Shown here in pieces: positions 12,400 through 25,900 of a stretch of DNA of 64,000 nt (positions within the stretch are counted from its first letter, which is position 1; each line of letters opens with the position of its first letter). The notes beneath the pieces were generated by a model. It was given only the letters and a program-made list of their open reading frames with translations, was not told the origin of the DNA and made no database searches. Source of the DNA: Fasciola hepatica (taxonomy: Eukaryota > Platyhelminthes > Trematoda > Plagiorchiida > Fasciolidae). The translations under genes were made by a program, and so were the position numbers. The stretch is taken from the NCBI GenBank assembly GCA_948099385.1, contig CANUEZ040000207.1:1901501-1965500 (forward strand), given 5' to 3'.

Positions 12400-14165
12400 T
12401 CAAATTCCACTCGGAAGCTCAGCACCATTTTCTATATACTTACCACGTTCCATCTCTTTCTCGCTCGGTGTTTCCGTGTGTTTGTGTGTGTGTCTGTATT
12501 ATTGTGTGCGTATGAAAGAAATAACGACATATGGGTCATTGATCATTACACATAGCTACTTTGTAGTACACTCCTCTTTCGTGTGTGGGAATTCTGAAAC
12601 TACGATGCCAACAGTTTGTGAACGACCTTTGTTTCTAACTTTTTTGTTGCTGTTGTGTTCATTTTGTGAATAGGATGAGAAAATTTGGGTGAAACGAAGC
12701 ACTCAACTGAGAACAAATTGAAGTGAAGAACTATAATGGGCACGTATTCCGCAGAATAGAAATTCAAGTGATGACGTGAACAGATGCTAAAACGTGAAGA
12801 AATGTATGAAAGTGTGAATGAATGAGTATGTCATTGCACGAGAGATTTCAAGCCTAAGTAAGACGAAAGTTGAATATATGGATAAAGTGTATGCAGATTT
12901 TGTGTGTGCATTACTGATTGTGGATCCCCTCTTGACTTTGTGTGTTCTACTCTGTATGTTCTCGTGTATTTGTAGCGCATACACCGTCATAATCCGTGGG
13001 AGTGTGATCTAGAATTAGTCGATCATCTATCCCTCGTCTGTATTTGCCGCTCGGGAGAGAATGATATAAATTACAAAGTTGTGCAACAGACAGAGTGAAG
13101 AAATTCACCAAAACAAAGCTGAACCGATGACATCACTCTCCTTACTACATACTGAATAAAAGATCTTCAATATTTTAATCCAGATTGACTTGATTTGATG
13201 AAAATCTTCTTCCGCACTACTTTCTCATCGAAACCTTTGTAAATGGAGTAATAAATACACAAAATAATCCCGTAATTGGTGAAAAAACGAGCAAAGAGAG
13301 ATCAAACAGTCAGTATACGTTCACTACTAGATGCAAACATCCTTCGCATAATTTCTGTGTTTTTGTCATCGAAAACGCCGATGATGGGCAATACATAGAT
13401 GACAGTCATTCACCTCTGTGTATTTCAATATTCAGAACCGGACAGTAGGTACACATTTCCGAAACAAATACTACACAATCTTCTACCTTATTTTGAATTA
13501 AATCTACATTATTCAGAAATACCACACAACTGGCTCTTTAAGATTTCCTCCTGATTTGTCTGAAGGCCGGTGCATCAACCGACAGTACACATTTCGCATA
13601 AGTGTCCACGTAGTGCGCTCGTAGTCTGCGCATCGCAAAATAATGTGCATCCTCGATTAGGCACGTGGAAACTACCTTGTCGTGACCAGAGCTAACCGAC
13701 TCAGTAAATACCAGACGACCAGGCCTGGTGATTGAGGGACAATCATCTACTTTCAATCTACCAAAGTGGAATTCGGCGTGGAATTCGATGATACAAGACA
13801 CGCAATTTAAGTCAGTAGGGCTCGGTGTGAGAGATCACTGTCGCATTTTTTTTGGGTCAAGCTATCGACTAACTAAGATCTGGCCACATCCGAATGCCAT
13901 TAATTTCTCGATGGTGGAGGGGAATGCATTCCAAAACGGCGCATATGTGCAGCCAACTGTGGAGGCACAAGCGTCATCACTCAAGCGATCCATACTAAAG
14001 TAATCCACGGGTAACCGAAGAGATTCACCAAACGCTAATTCCGTAGCTGTCGGTCAATATTAGGTTTATAAGCAGAACGCAAACCTCATACAATAACCGG
14101 AAGAGTCTGTTTCCAATTAGAGCTGTCGGGAGCCGTAAGTGTTGCTTCGAACTGAAGACAGAAAT
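12400..14165 (+). repeat. Complex repeat unit, tandem copy 2
   Basis: A second head-to-tail copy of the unit at 9800-12110. It is closer than copy 1 to the right flank of the palindrome: the stretch 12400-12690 is almost identical to the reverse complement of about 28405-28700. It shares GAAGCACTCAACTGAGAAC, the GGATCCC region, TTTCCTCCTGATTTGTCTG (13543) and the TTCCGTAGCTG region near 14037. It lacks the middle section of copy 1. Confidence 0.75.
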
Positions 14166-14610
14166 GCTCAACCATACAGATGAATATCAGTTATACAACA
14201 TTTACGGCATCCGAATAGTACCTGAAAGATCATTCAAGTATTTTAGAACCCGTAAGGATCCACCGATCGTTTTCTGGCCATCACGGACGCGATGCACACT
14301 TGCACTCCTCAGACAAAATTCGGTCATCTCAATAATATACCGCGCCATTCCGATAGCTAACTACACGGGAAACGGTATTTCATTCTATTATCCAATACTA
14401 TCATCTGTGTGGCATGAATTTCATTCAAACAATCAAAGGAGTGATTTGTTCGCATTTGGACCAAATTCGTGTTCCCCGGTGTTTGAGAAAGCACAGAATA
14501 CTGTTGCTCAGTTTCGGTTCAAATATTTAGGAAGGATATTGGACATGTTGGCAATAATATGGATATATCATTTTTATCAATGTATACTACATATGAGGAG
14601 AGTAAAATAA
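14164..14610 (+). other. Unidentified 148-codon open frame
   Basis: An ATG-initiated frame just after repeat copy 2, with several aromatic residues and a hydrophobic C-terminal stretch. There is no recognisable domain, no signal peptide at its start and no partner in the duplications. It is among the longest open frames in the window, but in AT-rich DNA this length can arise by chance. Function unknown. Confidence 0.15.
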
Positions 14611-15099
14611 CCAGGTAGAATCCGTATTCAGATTGCAGATGTCGACTTTACTAAGTAGGCACAAACCACTCATCAAACTTAGCTTTACATTTGATAAGGC
14701 AAAGAACGTTAACTGAATAGTCCTTAAGATAGGAGAAAAGCATTAGAAGCTAAACCCTTGCTGTTTGCTATTTATGGCACGTCGGTATCTAAGTGATCCC
14801 TCCTGCCAGTGGTTATAGAAAAGAAGATATGACTACGCATCATGTGAATTAAGGATTTTCTATTCACATAGCCTAATGACCATATAAATATCAATATATT
14901 TAGGTTCTTTCTATTCTGCCAAACTGGATGTATTTCGAAATCTTATTTTGGTTGCTACTGAGAAGTAGCCTCACGACACCTGCCGCGATCCGTGAACCTT
15001 TGGCGACTGCCTCAATTGAATTAGATGCTTTTGCTTGACGTATTGCATTTCGGACACCATCATGCACACACAAACCTCAAGTCATCCGATCAACTCTGC
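14611..15099. other. No recognisable gene
   Basis: Only short frames and no repeat landmarks are seen here. Confidence 0.5.
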
Positions 15100-15385
15100 A
15101 CTGGGAAGTATCAGACTCGAGTGTTACCCTTATTGGAGCTAATCAATGGTGCATAACCTATGCTGCGCCCAGGGTTTGAATTCGGGCCCTTGTTCTTAGG
15201 GCGGCATGTATATTGACACGCACCACACAGTGGCTGTCCACGTTCATCTGAATTACCGAGTGAAGTGTTGTCACGACGTCGTCTTCCACGACAGCCAGCT
15301 GTGCCGGACAACTTCCGAGGAGACGAGGCCCTTGTACCGTAAAGTTCATGAGCCAAACTCCAGTCTGGTGCTCTCGAGGGCAATG
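15100..15385 (-). mobile_element. tRNA-derived SINE, copy 2
   Basis: The minus strand carries the box B region (TTCAAACCCTGGGCGCAGC) and the shared tail. It also carries a GC-richer segment with CTGGCTGTCGTGGAAGACGA, matching the pre-tRNA part of the copy near 51.2 kb. The head is more diverged than in the other copies. Confidence 0.65.
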
Positions 15386-16545
15386 TTGATCGGATGGCCT
15401 GAGTTGTGTGAGTGAAAGTTGGACTTCGAAATACAGTCAGTCAAACAAACAGGTAACTGATAAAAGCTGTGCTGTTGAATGACACACTGTTGACCAAGTA
15501 CTACATAAGTTGCTGTTCAACTCAAACTTTCTACAAGGGGCACAACCAGATTAATCACCGTGATCAGTTTGGTTACAGCGAATGAGTCCATGTTAACTTC
15601 TATACCACTAAATATCCCCTCACTCTACACCTATAACTTTAAACAACCACTTACAAAGTAAGCATTGCACATTTCTGTGTCGTTCACGGTCTTCTTCAGC
15701 AAATAATGCGGCGCTACTGTTTTTGAGATAAATCAGAAAAGATCAAAATCTAAATGCCACCACCATTTTCAGTTGTATAACTAGACATTCGAACCTCAAG
15801 AGGTGTACCCATTCCGGAAGAACACACTGTAAGGAAGTAGTCAGTGCAACCTATCAGTCACCTCTCTATCGGGGTGAGAACGACCACGACTAAACCAACC
15901 TTATCGACCACAAACTGCTTTCTAACCTTTAGTCATCAGATTGATTTGAGTTCCGCATTTCGATTCATTACACCAATTTGGAACCCAAAGCTGTTATCCT
16001 TATTCAAGACTGCGTTGATAAGGAGGCTTAGACCATCTCCCCCCACTCATTTTGCACGCAGAAATTGTTCACTCAAAATGCGAGTTTACTTCGGCGTTAG
16101 CCAACCAGATATACCGAATCCTTCCATTATTTGTTTGACACTATCTCCTCCCACTTGATCACTGCATGCCCAATGACGACGAGACAATGTCAATTTTTTC
16201 GAACAAATGTAGTCAACTGGAAGTGTTTTATAACTTTCATGAACTAATTGAGACGCTACCGATACTGACACTGGTAAAGGTCGCCGAATAGTTCACCGCA
16301 GAACAATATGGGACTTTTGATCTCATACACTATGAAAAAAGTCTAGTTGTTTTGTTTCTTAAAGATTGATTGGTGATACGACCAGCCATCAGATGACGAA
16401 ACTCCATTCTTGTGTCCTCGATCCCCTGCATTGTCGTACACGTACTCACTGGCTCAAGCACTGGCACCGACGTACAGACTACTAATGAGTCTTGGTTATT
16501 CATCAACACTGATTCAGACCGTAGATTCACTCAGTATAAAGTGAC
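15386..16545. other. No recognisable gene; contains a short direct repeat
   Basis: A block of about 55 bp at 16389-16442 (core TTGTGTCCTCGATCCCCTGC) recurs in direct orientation at 17277-17330 inside the left palindrome arm. Otherwise only short frames are present. Confidence 0.55.
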
Positions 16546-18687
16546 TGGGTGAAACGAAGCACTCAACTGAGAACAAATTGAAGTGAAGAACTATAATGGG
16601 CACGTATTCCGCAGAATAGAAATTCAAGTGATGACGTGAACAGGTGCTAAAATGTGCTGAAATGTATGAAAATATGAATGAATGAGTGTGACAGTGCACG
16701 ATAAATTTTAAGCCTATTGAAGATGAAAGTTGAATATATGGATAAAGTGTATGCAGATTTTGTGTGTGCATTACTGATTGTGGATCCCGTTTTGTCTTTG
16801 TATGTTTTACTCCGTACGTTCTCGTGTATTTCTAGCACAAAACGTCATAATCCGTGGCAGTCTGATCGAGAACTGTCCCATCATCCATTCAGCATCTGTA
16901 TTTGCCTCTGGAGAGAATGATCCAAACTGCAAAGTTGTACAACAGACACAGTGAAATAATTCACCAAAACAAAACCGAACCGATCACATCAATCTCATCA
17001 TCAGACACTGAGTAAACGACTTTCAATTTTTAGTTCACATGAACATAATGTAAATCAGTTCTCACGCTACCTCATGGTGCTTAGTCTTGCAACTAGGGGA
17101 GTAAAAGCTAGAAATATCCGCATATACAGTGAGAAAATGTTAACAAACCCTGACCGAATATTCTGAAGATGATCACGAGATGCCGTGGTTTCGGCACGTT
17201 TTCATCCATTGAGCTGTCGAAGGACATCTCAATGGGACGAACTATATTCCTCTGCATAATTTTTAATCCAGCTTTCAGATGACGAAAATCTATTCTTGTG
17301 TCCTCGATCCCCTGCATTGTCGTACAAGTCTCGTGGATATTGATAGATAAAATCCAAGTTACTTTGACTATTACGCACATCCAAATTCGGGTAATCAGAT
17401 GGCCAATACGACGTTGATTTGTTTCATGTTCACCTGCCAGTTGTACATAGAAGTCGAATAAATATTTAATGTAGGCCAACTTCGGACCGGTCGGATATAA
17501 ATGAGATTTTTTTTGGTGAATACAAGTAGTCTGAGGTACACAACAGATAGAGAAGAATAATTTATTGGTTCAATTCGGGGACGTTTATGTCGGACGCAAT
17601 CTGACTTTGCTGACTTGGTTTGCACTCCCCGTATTTCGAGACTCTCCATGAATTTCCGACAGAAGTTCCCGGACAAGAGGTGTTACCCAATCTACCGTGT
17701 AGAACGCATCTTCACTTAAACCAACCTCTTATCTTCATCTGCATACAACGCGCCACATTTGACCTTTCTGAGCTGAATGCCACATTGAGCATGCTCAAAA
17801 TAAATTTTTCTCAACATGTGAAGCAATTTTTCACGAGGACCTAACCCCTCTATCATTTCTGCAATTCAGTGCTGGCCCAAATTCATTTTGAAAGGGTACC
17901 CACAGATGCAGACGAATTCCGTTGAGGATTTCCACGATTGCATATTCGAAATGTTCCGTGGCACTCAGCCATGCCAGTTTATGTTTCGAAACCAAAACTC
18001 GACAATCTGACTTATTCTACAATGCCATAAATAGTGAATGCTGATTTCACATCTCCAAGCAACATCGGAAGTAGACCAAAACGAAATTGTGGATAGGAAC
18101 GGTTGGCTGGTCTTCGGACGAGGGTATGTTCTACGATGTGAGGGGCAACGACTAGGAGAGTCGTGAATGTACTAAATTGTGTTGAACAGTCCGCACAGTG
18201 TGTAGCGCCTTTGAAATAATACACGAAATGAGAAGAAATGGAATGGAATGAAATGGAATGATACTAAGAAGTGGGAATTGACAGTTGACCACGTTCAATT
18301 TGTGGAAACACGCAGTAGATGCACTAAGTTGGAACCGTTCGATGTCAATGACTCCATCAACAGTTGTACGATTTCTAGCTGGGAATTCACCTTTGACGTG
18401 AGTGATTAGGAAACCAGCAGGCAAACGGTCAGTCTACTAGAGCTGGCTACTATTTTTGGCCTGCTTCATATGAGTTGTGCGTAGTTCACGCATGTTGTTC
18501 ACTTTATTGGACACCAACAAATTTTCACGCACGTAGCGATCAAATCCGTTAGTAGATGATAGCGTCTAATAAATTGACTAATAGGCAATGCTAATGATTT
18601 TGACGAAGACGAAACAGGTGCGAATAATAGGAACACGTGTTTCTATATTTTGTCTTACCAACAGTATACATCCACAAAACGCCTTAC

Positions 18688-18712
18688 CTACTGACTCCGT
18701 GATAGCAACATT
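18688..18712 (-). other. Candidate 25-nt microexon, copy C
   Basis: On the minus strand a CTTTTACAG acceptor is followed by 25 nt and then a GTAAGG donor. It resembles the segments at 11493-11517 and 21537-21561. Confidence 0.25.
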
Positions 18713-20719
18713 CTGTAAAAGATTCAGATCAGTATGTGAATTGGAGGTTGAGTACAGAAAGCGCAATACAGTTGAAGTAGTGAAAATAAATCTCAATTCC
18801 TCCGTTCAAATTTGTTTGAGCATTGGATTACCAAGGATAACAAATTTCACTATTCTCGTAGAATCATATTTCATTTGATCAATCTCCTTCAACTGGATTT
18901 TGGTAGTGTCTACATGTATGCAATCGGTCTATCTCATGCAATGGTTCTAGAAGAAGAAATGCACATTAACTTGCAAATCTTTCCTGATAAGCTATCGATG
19001 AGTAAGTCATTGCTGGTCAATAGAATTTTGTCTAATCTCAACCGTTAACTCTATGCCTTCAGATAAACAAAGTAATTTTCGTGGTGCTTCAAACGTCTAA
19101 CGACCGCATACATTTACACGTGAAACCGGTAAATACTGAGCCCTGTCAACACTGATTTTCACATGGGAAACAATTTTGTTGGAATTGTGGTGCGGATTTG
19201 AGACATTTTGCAAATCATTACAGTCTTTCATTTTGCCACAGCAAGAAGAACATTGTGGGCAAAACAATCGATTGTTTTTATATTTTCTCAATCGGTTGTC
19301 AACACTCACAAAAACAATCGCATGATGTACCCCCAACGCAATGGAGTTGTGATACAAGTGAATTAGTATAGAGATAAAGTAGGAATATCAGAGGAATTAT
19401 CGATCTAAGAGGCTGCACTCGACTATACTCGAACAGGGCCGTTGGAAATATATAAAAACTCGGTGAATCCTGAAGCTCTTAGACTTGGTTTTCATCGTAG
19501 ATATCCATCTTAACCGGCTAATATATTAAAACAGATCATGAAACGAGGTCTGAAGTATTTGTAGGGAGCTAACACTGCAGGCCAGCTAAACTGTCCTAAA
19601 TTGCTCCGTCCAGTCATCGAGACGACACTGCTGATTTTGAATTAGCGAAACGTCAGGTACACACGTCGCTTGAATCACACTGAATGGTCCCCTACAGGTG
19701 ACACGAATGAGGAATAATAGCTTGCGGGGATCTCCCATCCACGATGCACGTTGTGATCAACGGGATTCGTGATCACCGTGTATACTTGCAATCAGTGCTT
19801 CATTATACTTCCTTCCAGCCAGGATTCACTCGTCTGCCTTCAGCTTTCCATGACATACGTTTTCACAGCAACACACCACATTCAAATAATCGGCATTTCA
19901 ATAAGGATCAAGTGACTTTCCATCTTAACTACACTACCTATTCATTTCATACCACACACACACATACATCGGAGGGGTTTTATTAAGGGCTCTCATGTAG
20001 TACTACTTAGTGTAACTGACTGACGGTCGGTATAGTGCACTTTCAACTATTCTGTCCGTGGTTAGAATCTTGCTCCCACCGATGGTCCTTTTACCGATTC
20101 AGTAGCCTCAAGTTAACCTCAACCCCTTCCTGAAATTGTACACCATAAAAAGACAAAATTATGAAAAAAGATGAAATTTGAACACTGTACGTGTTAGTCG
20201 CATCCCTTGCGATTTTCTCCAGAAAGGTATTCGCCATTTGATCTTAGTTACTACGGAATCTGAAAAGCCTTACAAAAGTGATGTGTTACCAAGTCGCGTA
20301 CGAGTCTGAGTTCTAGGCTTCAAAACACTTCACTCGTTTCTATAGGATTCAACATCAAGAATATGGACTTGGCTGAAGTAACTCGGCTTGCGAGTGATTC
20401 TATTCTACGAAAACCTACCACTATCGACTGACAATAGGCTCTATCGTAAATGATTACAACCCCAATCAGTTCTCTCAGTTTACCCAATACTTTAGATAAC
20501 TATTGGTTGCAATTTAAATTTTATTATATCGATGCTTTGATTTCGATATTCACTACAGCCCGCTCATTCATGGCTCCAATGATGTGAACTGGTCGTTCTC
20601 ATGACAACCCATTCACTAAGGAACAATATTCCACGATTTTTATAACAATGATCGAAGTTCGTTTCATTGATTCAGATGACGGAACGGTTTGTGGTCTGAA
20701 AAATTAACAATTTTCTAGC

Positions 20720-20998
20720 CTAAGAGTTATACTGACTTTTGTTTCTACCATTATTCGAACGAACAAGTACCGGACTCACTGATTTATTGGTTATCAACCT
20801 CCCATCTAAGTTTCGACTGATGGTGCAAACACTGACACCTTTTTCGTATATTCCACTAATCCGCATTATTATTTCATCCACCATGATCCGTATATCTCCA
20901 GGTATCCGCTTCAAAATTTCATCTAATGAAAAATTCAAAAAGCATTCTACCTCTTCCTCTGTGATGTTCAGAGTCAATTGACCATTCAGTGATCTCAC
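20720..20998 (-). other. Unidentified 92-codon frame in left palindrome arm
   Basis: This minus-strand frame is identical to that at 23970-24248 on the plus strand. It encodes a helix-prone, acidic peptide with LNITEEEVECFLNFSLDEIL and then IMVDEIIMRISG, which looks more protein-like than the other frames in the arm. The first codon seems to follow a CTTGG/GTGAGATC context, so it may be an exon rather than a complete gene. Identity between the arms carries no selection signal because the whole arm is identical. Function unknown. Confidence 0.25.
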
Positions 20999-21536
20999 CC
21001 AAGAATGAGCTGTTTTATGTTCGACTCCACAAATTGCAGCAACATTTTACCAATGCTCTCCCTCATTGTATGCATCAACGAATCGCGTGTGTAGTTCAAG
21101 TTCAAATGGTGCATACAAGGCTTGCTGATGTTGTAATTCACAGCCTCACAGACCCTCTTAACTAAGATGAACGGTGTACAATATAAACGAATATTTACTC
21201 ACCCTTTCAGTTGGAGGAAATTTGCCCGGTAAACGGATTCTTCACTTATCTCAGTGATTCAGATGAAGTATATTACGTGATAAGGTTGTAAGACATAGAC
21301 TATTTTGGTTGCGCAAAGGGAAAATGAGATTGGAGCTGATAAAATATGAGGTATATGTCAATTTGCTGGCTTTCTCGACGAACTTCGTTTGGGTGACCAG
21401 TGACGCACAACAGATAAACCCACTACTTTTCACCATCTAAAAGTGCATCCAATGTGTAGAAGCCAATCAGGTACACTTACACGTCTGAATCAGTCCACTA
21501 AGCCTCAGTTCATATACGGATCTGAATCGATCACAG

Positions 21537-21561
21537 AATACTGCTTTCACGATGTCAGTAG
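21537..21561 (+). other. Candidate 25-nt microexon, copy B
   Basis: ATCACAG acceptor, 25 nt, GTAAGATG donor. The mirrored copy is at 23407-23431 on the minus strand. Confidence 0.25.
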
Positions 21562-22001
21562 GTAAGATGTTTGTGGATGTATGCTGTGGCTCACAAAATA
21601 CACAGATACGTGATCTCAAATCTTGCACCTGCGAGTCTGAATATTTTGACATCCGAAGTGTTGCCTAATTGCCACTCAAAGACCGAACTGAACTGCAGTG
21701 TATCACTTGTATGTCCCGTTAATAATTTATCACCACAGGACAACGGTGAGGACTGATTTAAATTCGGATGCATTTGCTCTATTCAAACCGCACTACAATT
21801 CCCTTTTCCCAACGATAATCTTGAAGTCACTGTGTGACACCAAAGTGGTTTCACGCTCATTGGCCAATTTGCCCACTTGGAACGAGTGAGCATATACGGA
21901 ATATTTGGTCAGAGTTTGCTCAAAATTTCTCACTGAGAAACGGAATATTTCTTGCATGTTTTCCCTCATTTCAAGGCTGAGCTGCAAGAGGTGCCATCCA
22001 T

Positions 22002-22966
22002 CGGGATCATAATATTGAAGATCATTTATTCAGTGTGTGGTGATGAGAGTGATGTTATCCGTTCAACTTTGTTGTGGTGAATTATTTCACTCTGTCTACT
22101 GCACAACTTACTAATTTAGATCATTCTCTCCGGAGCGGCAAATAGAGACGCGAGATAGATGATAGATCATTTCTAGATCACACTCCCACAGAGTGTCATG
22201 TCATATGCACAGGATGCGCACAAACCCGCAAAGAATTCATCACACAAAGAGAGAACGGGATCCACAAACCGAAATGCACACACAACTCTGCATATACTCC
22301 TCCCATAGATTCAACATCCGTCTTACTTAGGCGTATATTTTCTCGTGCACTGAAATAATCATTCATTCGTATTTTCCTACATTTCTATACATTTAAGCAT
22401 TCTTTCGCTTCATTCCTTTAGATTATTATCTGTGGCATTCAAACTCTTTTGTTCCATCTTCTGATCGAACAATGGTTGGCATAAAATAGACTGCGTATCT
22501 AGGTTGCATTGAACTTCATTCAGTAAGCTGAATGATTTTGTTGTGGTCCACACAAATGATTTCTCTCCGGGAATCTGTCATTCGTATCTGATTTCTTCGA
22601 ATAGAGTACTTACGTAGGGTCCGTTGAGATAGACTGCTTCTTCTTTGATGTACAGTTTGGACAGTTTTATTTTAAACTTATCATTCTGATCTTATGCTCT
22701 TCCTTTCATTCTGCGGAAGTCGATCACCTTCTCTGAATTGAAACAATCTGTACACGTCATAATCCTTGATCGTTGACAACATGTTTCGTAACACACATTT
22801 AATTATTATCACAACGTATAAACACGTCAGGGTTGTGGAATTAATTCAAATTGGAAAAGGCTATCATGCCTTCCAGTGAATGACTATTGAGACTCGAAAT
22901 GCTGGAAAACATGTAGCTTTTGGACTGGGTGCTTTATTAGTTATTATTAGAGCCTGCGATTGGCAA
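22002..22966 (-). repeat. Palindrome spacer; its left half is an inverted copy of the complex repeat unit
   Basis: From about 22015 to 22410 the sequence is a diverged reverse complement of the unit seen at 10081-10560 and 12674-13160, with GGGATCCACAAACCG matching the GGATCCC landmark. From about 22410 to 22966 the sequence is unique within the window and no gene is recognised. Confidence 0.75.
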
Positions 22967-25900
22967 ATGGATGGCACCTCTTGCAGCTCAGCCTTGAAAT
23001 GAGGGAAAACATGCAAGAAATATTCCGTTTCTCAGTGAGAAATTTTGAGCAAACTCTGACCAAATATTCCGTATATGCTCACTCGTTCCAAGTGGGCAAA
23101 TTGGCCAATGAGCGTGAAACCACTTTGGTGTCACACAGTGACTTCAAGATTATCGTTGGGAAAAGGGAATTGTAGTGCGGTTTGAATAGAGCAAATGCAT
23201 CCGAATTTAAATCAGTCCTCACCGTTGTCCTGTGGTGATAAATTATTAACGGGACATACAAGTGATACACTGCAGTTCAGTTCGGTCTTTGAGTGGCAAT
23301 TAGGCAACACTTCGGATGTCAAAATATTCAGACTCGCAGGTGCAAGATTTGAGATCACGTATCTGTGTATTTTGTGAGCCACAGCATACATCCACAAACA
23401 TCTTACCTACTGACATCGTGAAAGCAGTATTCTGTGATCGATTCAGATCCGTATATGAACTGAGGCTTAGTGGACTGATTCAGACGTGTAAGTGTACCTG
23501 ATTGGCTTCTACACATTGGATGCACTTTTAGATGGTGAAAAGTAGTGGGTTTATCTGTTGTGCGTCACTGGTCACCCAAACGAAGTTCGTCGAGAAAGCC
23601 AGCAAATTGACATATACCTCATATTTTATCAGCTCCAATCTCATTTTCCCTTTGCGCAACCAAAATAGTCTATGTCTTACAACCTTATCACGTAATATAC
23701 TTCATCTGAATCACTGAGATAAGTGAAGAATCCGTTTACCGGGCAAATTTCCTCCAACTGAAAGGGTGAGTAAATATTCGTTTATATTGTACACCGTTCA
23801 TCTTAGTTAAGAGGGTCTGTGAGGCTGTGAATTACAACATCAGCAAGCCTTGTATGCACCATTTGAACTTGAACTACACACGCGATTCGTTGATGCATAC
23901 AATGAGGGAGAGCATTGGTAAAATGTTGCTGCAATTTGTGGAGTCGAACATAAAACAGCTCATTCTTGGGTGAGATCACTGAATGGTCAATTGACTCTGA
24001 ACATCACAGAGGAAGAGGTAGAATGCTTTTTGAATTTTTCATTAGATGAAATTTTGAAGCGGATACCTGGAGATATACGGATCATGGTGGATGAAATAAT
24101 AATGCGGATTAGTGGAATATACGAAAAAGGTGTCAGTGTTTGCACCATCAGTCGAAACTTAGATGGGAGGTTGATAACCAATAAATCAGTGAGTCCGGTA
24201 CTTGTTCGTTCGAATAATGGTAGAAACAAAAGTCAGTATAACTCTTAGGCTAGAAAATTGTTAATTTTTCAGACCACAAACCGTTCCGTCATCTGAATCA
24301 ATGAAACGAACTTCGATCATTGTTATAAAAATCGTGGAATATTGTTCCTTAGTGAATGGGTTGTCATGAGAACGACCAGTTCACATCATTGGAGCCATGA
24401 ATGAGCGGGCTGTAGTGAATATCGAAATCAAAGCATCGATATAATAAAATTTAAATTGCAACCAATAGTTATCTAAAGTATTGGGTAAACTGAGAGAACT
24501 GATTGGGGTTGTAATCATTTACGATAGAGCCTATTGTCAGTCGATAGTGGTAGGTTTTCGTAGAATAGAATCACTCGCAAGCCGAGTTACTTCAGCCAAG
24601 TCCATATTCTTGATGTTGAATCCTATAGAAACGAGTGAAGTGTTTTGAAGCCTAGAACTCAGACTCGTACGCGACTTGGTAACACATCACTTTTGTAAGG
24701 CTTTTCAGATTCCGTAGTAACTAAGATCAAATGGCGAATACCTTTCTGGAGAAAATCGCAAGGGATGCGACTAACACGTACAGTGTTCAAATTTCATCTT
24801 TTTTCATAATTTTGTCTTTTTATGGTGTACAATTTCAGGAAGGGGTTGAGGTTAACTTGAGGCTACTGAATCGGTAAAAGGACCATCGGTGGGAGCAAGA
24901 TTCTAACCACGGACAGAATAGTTGAAAGTGCACTATACCGACCGTCAGTCAGTTACACTAAGTAGTACTACATGAGAGCCCTTAATAAAACCCCTCCGAT
25001 GTATGTGTGTGTGTGGTATGAAATGAATAGGTAGTGTAGTTAAGATGGAAAGTCACTTGATCCTTATTGAAATGCCGATTATTTGAATGTGGTGTGTTGC
25101 TGTGAAAACGTATGTCATGGAAAGCTGAAGGCAGACGAGTGAATCCTGGCTGGAAGGAAGTATAATGAAGCACTGATTGCAAGTATACACGGTGATCACG
25201 AATCCCGTTGATCACAACGTGCATCGTGGATGGGAGATCCCCGCAAGCTATTATACCTCATTCGTGTCACCTGTAGGGGACCATTCAGTGTGATTCAAGC
25301 GACGTGTGTACCTGACGTTTCGCTAATTCAAAATCAGCAGTGTCGTCTCGATGACTGGACGGAGCAATTTAGGACAGTTTAGCTGGCCTGCAGTGTTAGC
25401 TCCCTACAAATACTTCAGACCTCGTTTCATGATCTGTTTTAATATATTAGCCGGTTAAGATGGATATCTACGATGAAAACCAAGTCTAAGAGCTTCAGGA
25501 TTCACCGAGTTTTTATATATTTCCAACGGCCCTGTTCGAGTATAGTCGAGTGCAGCCTCTTAGATCGATAATTCCTCTGATATTCCTACTTTATCTCTAT
25601 ACTAATTCACTTGTATCACAACTCCATTGCGTTGGGGGTACATCATGCGATTGTTTTTGTGAGTGTTGACAACCGATTGAGAAAATATAAAAACAATCGA
25701 TTGTTTTGCCCACAATGTTCTTCTTGCTGTGGCAAAATGAAAGACTGTAATGATTTGCAAAATGTCTCAAATCCGCACCACAATTCCAACAAAATTGTTT
25801 CCCATGTGAAAATCAGTGTTGACAGGGCTCAGTATTTACCGGTTTTACGTGTAAATGTATGCGGTCGTTAGACGTTTGAAGCACCACGAAAATTACTTTG

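Larger units (their letters stand above)
16546..22001 (+). repeat. Left arm of near-perfect palindrome (5,456 bp)
   Basis: Every position x checked here pairs with 44968-x in 22967-28422 on the opposite strand. The outer boundary is TGGGTGAAACGAAGC at 16546 and the inner boundary is GGTGCCATCCAT ending at 22001; the sequence diverges immediately beyond both. Only a handful of mismatches were seen, for example near 17132, 17209, 19130 and 19708, so identity is about 99.9%. The arm contains parts of the complex repeat unit, such as a copy of GAAGCACTCAACTGAGAAC at its outer end. No gene was recognised in it. Confidence 0.97.

Noticed and set aside
12204..12673. Plus-strand frames of 103 and 118 codons, repeated at 28435-28788 minus
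   Set aside because: They follow the GT-rich head of the noncoding repeat unit; the diverged copy at 9.9 kb does not keep the frame.
17108..17479. 123-codon frame in both palindrome arms as a duplicated gene
   Set aside because: Identity reflects the whole arm. Related repeat copies at 10.6 kb break the frame, and no motif is present.
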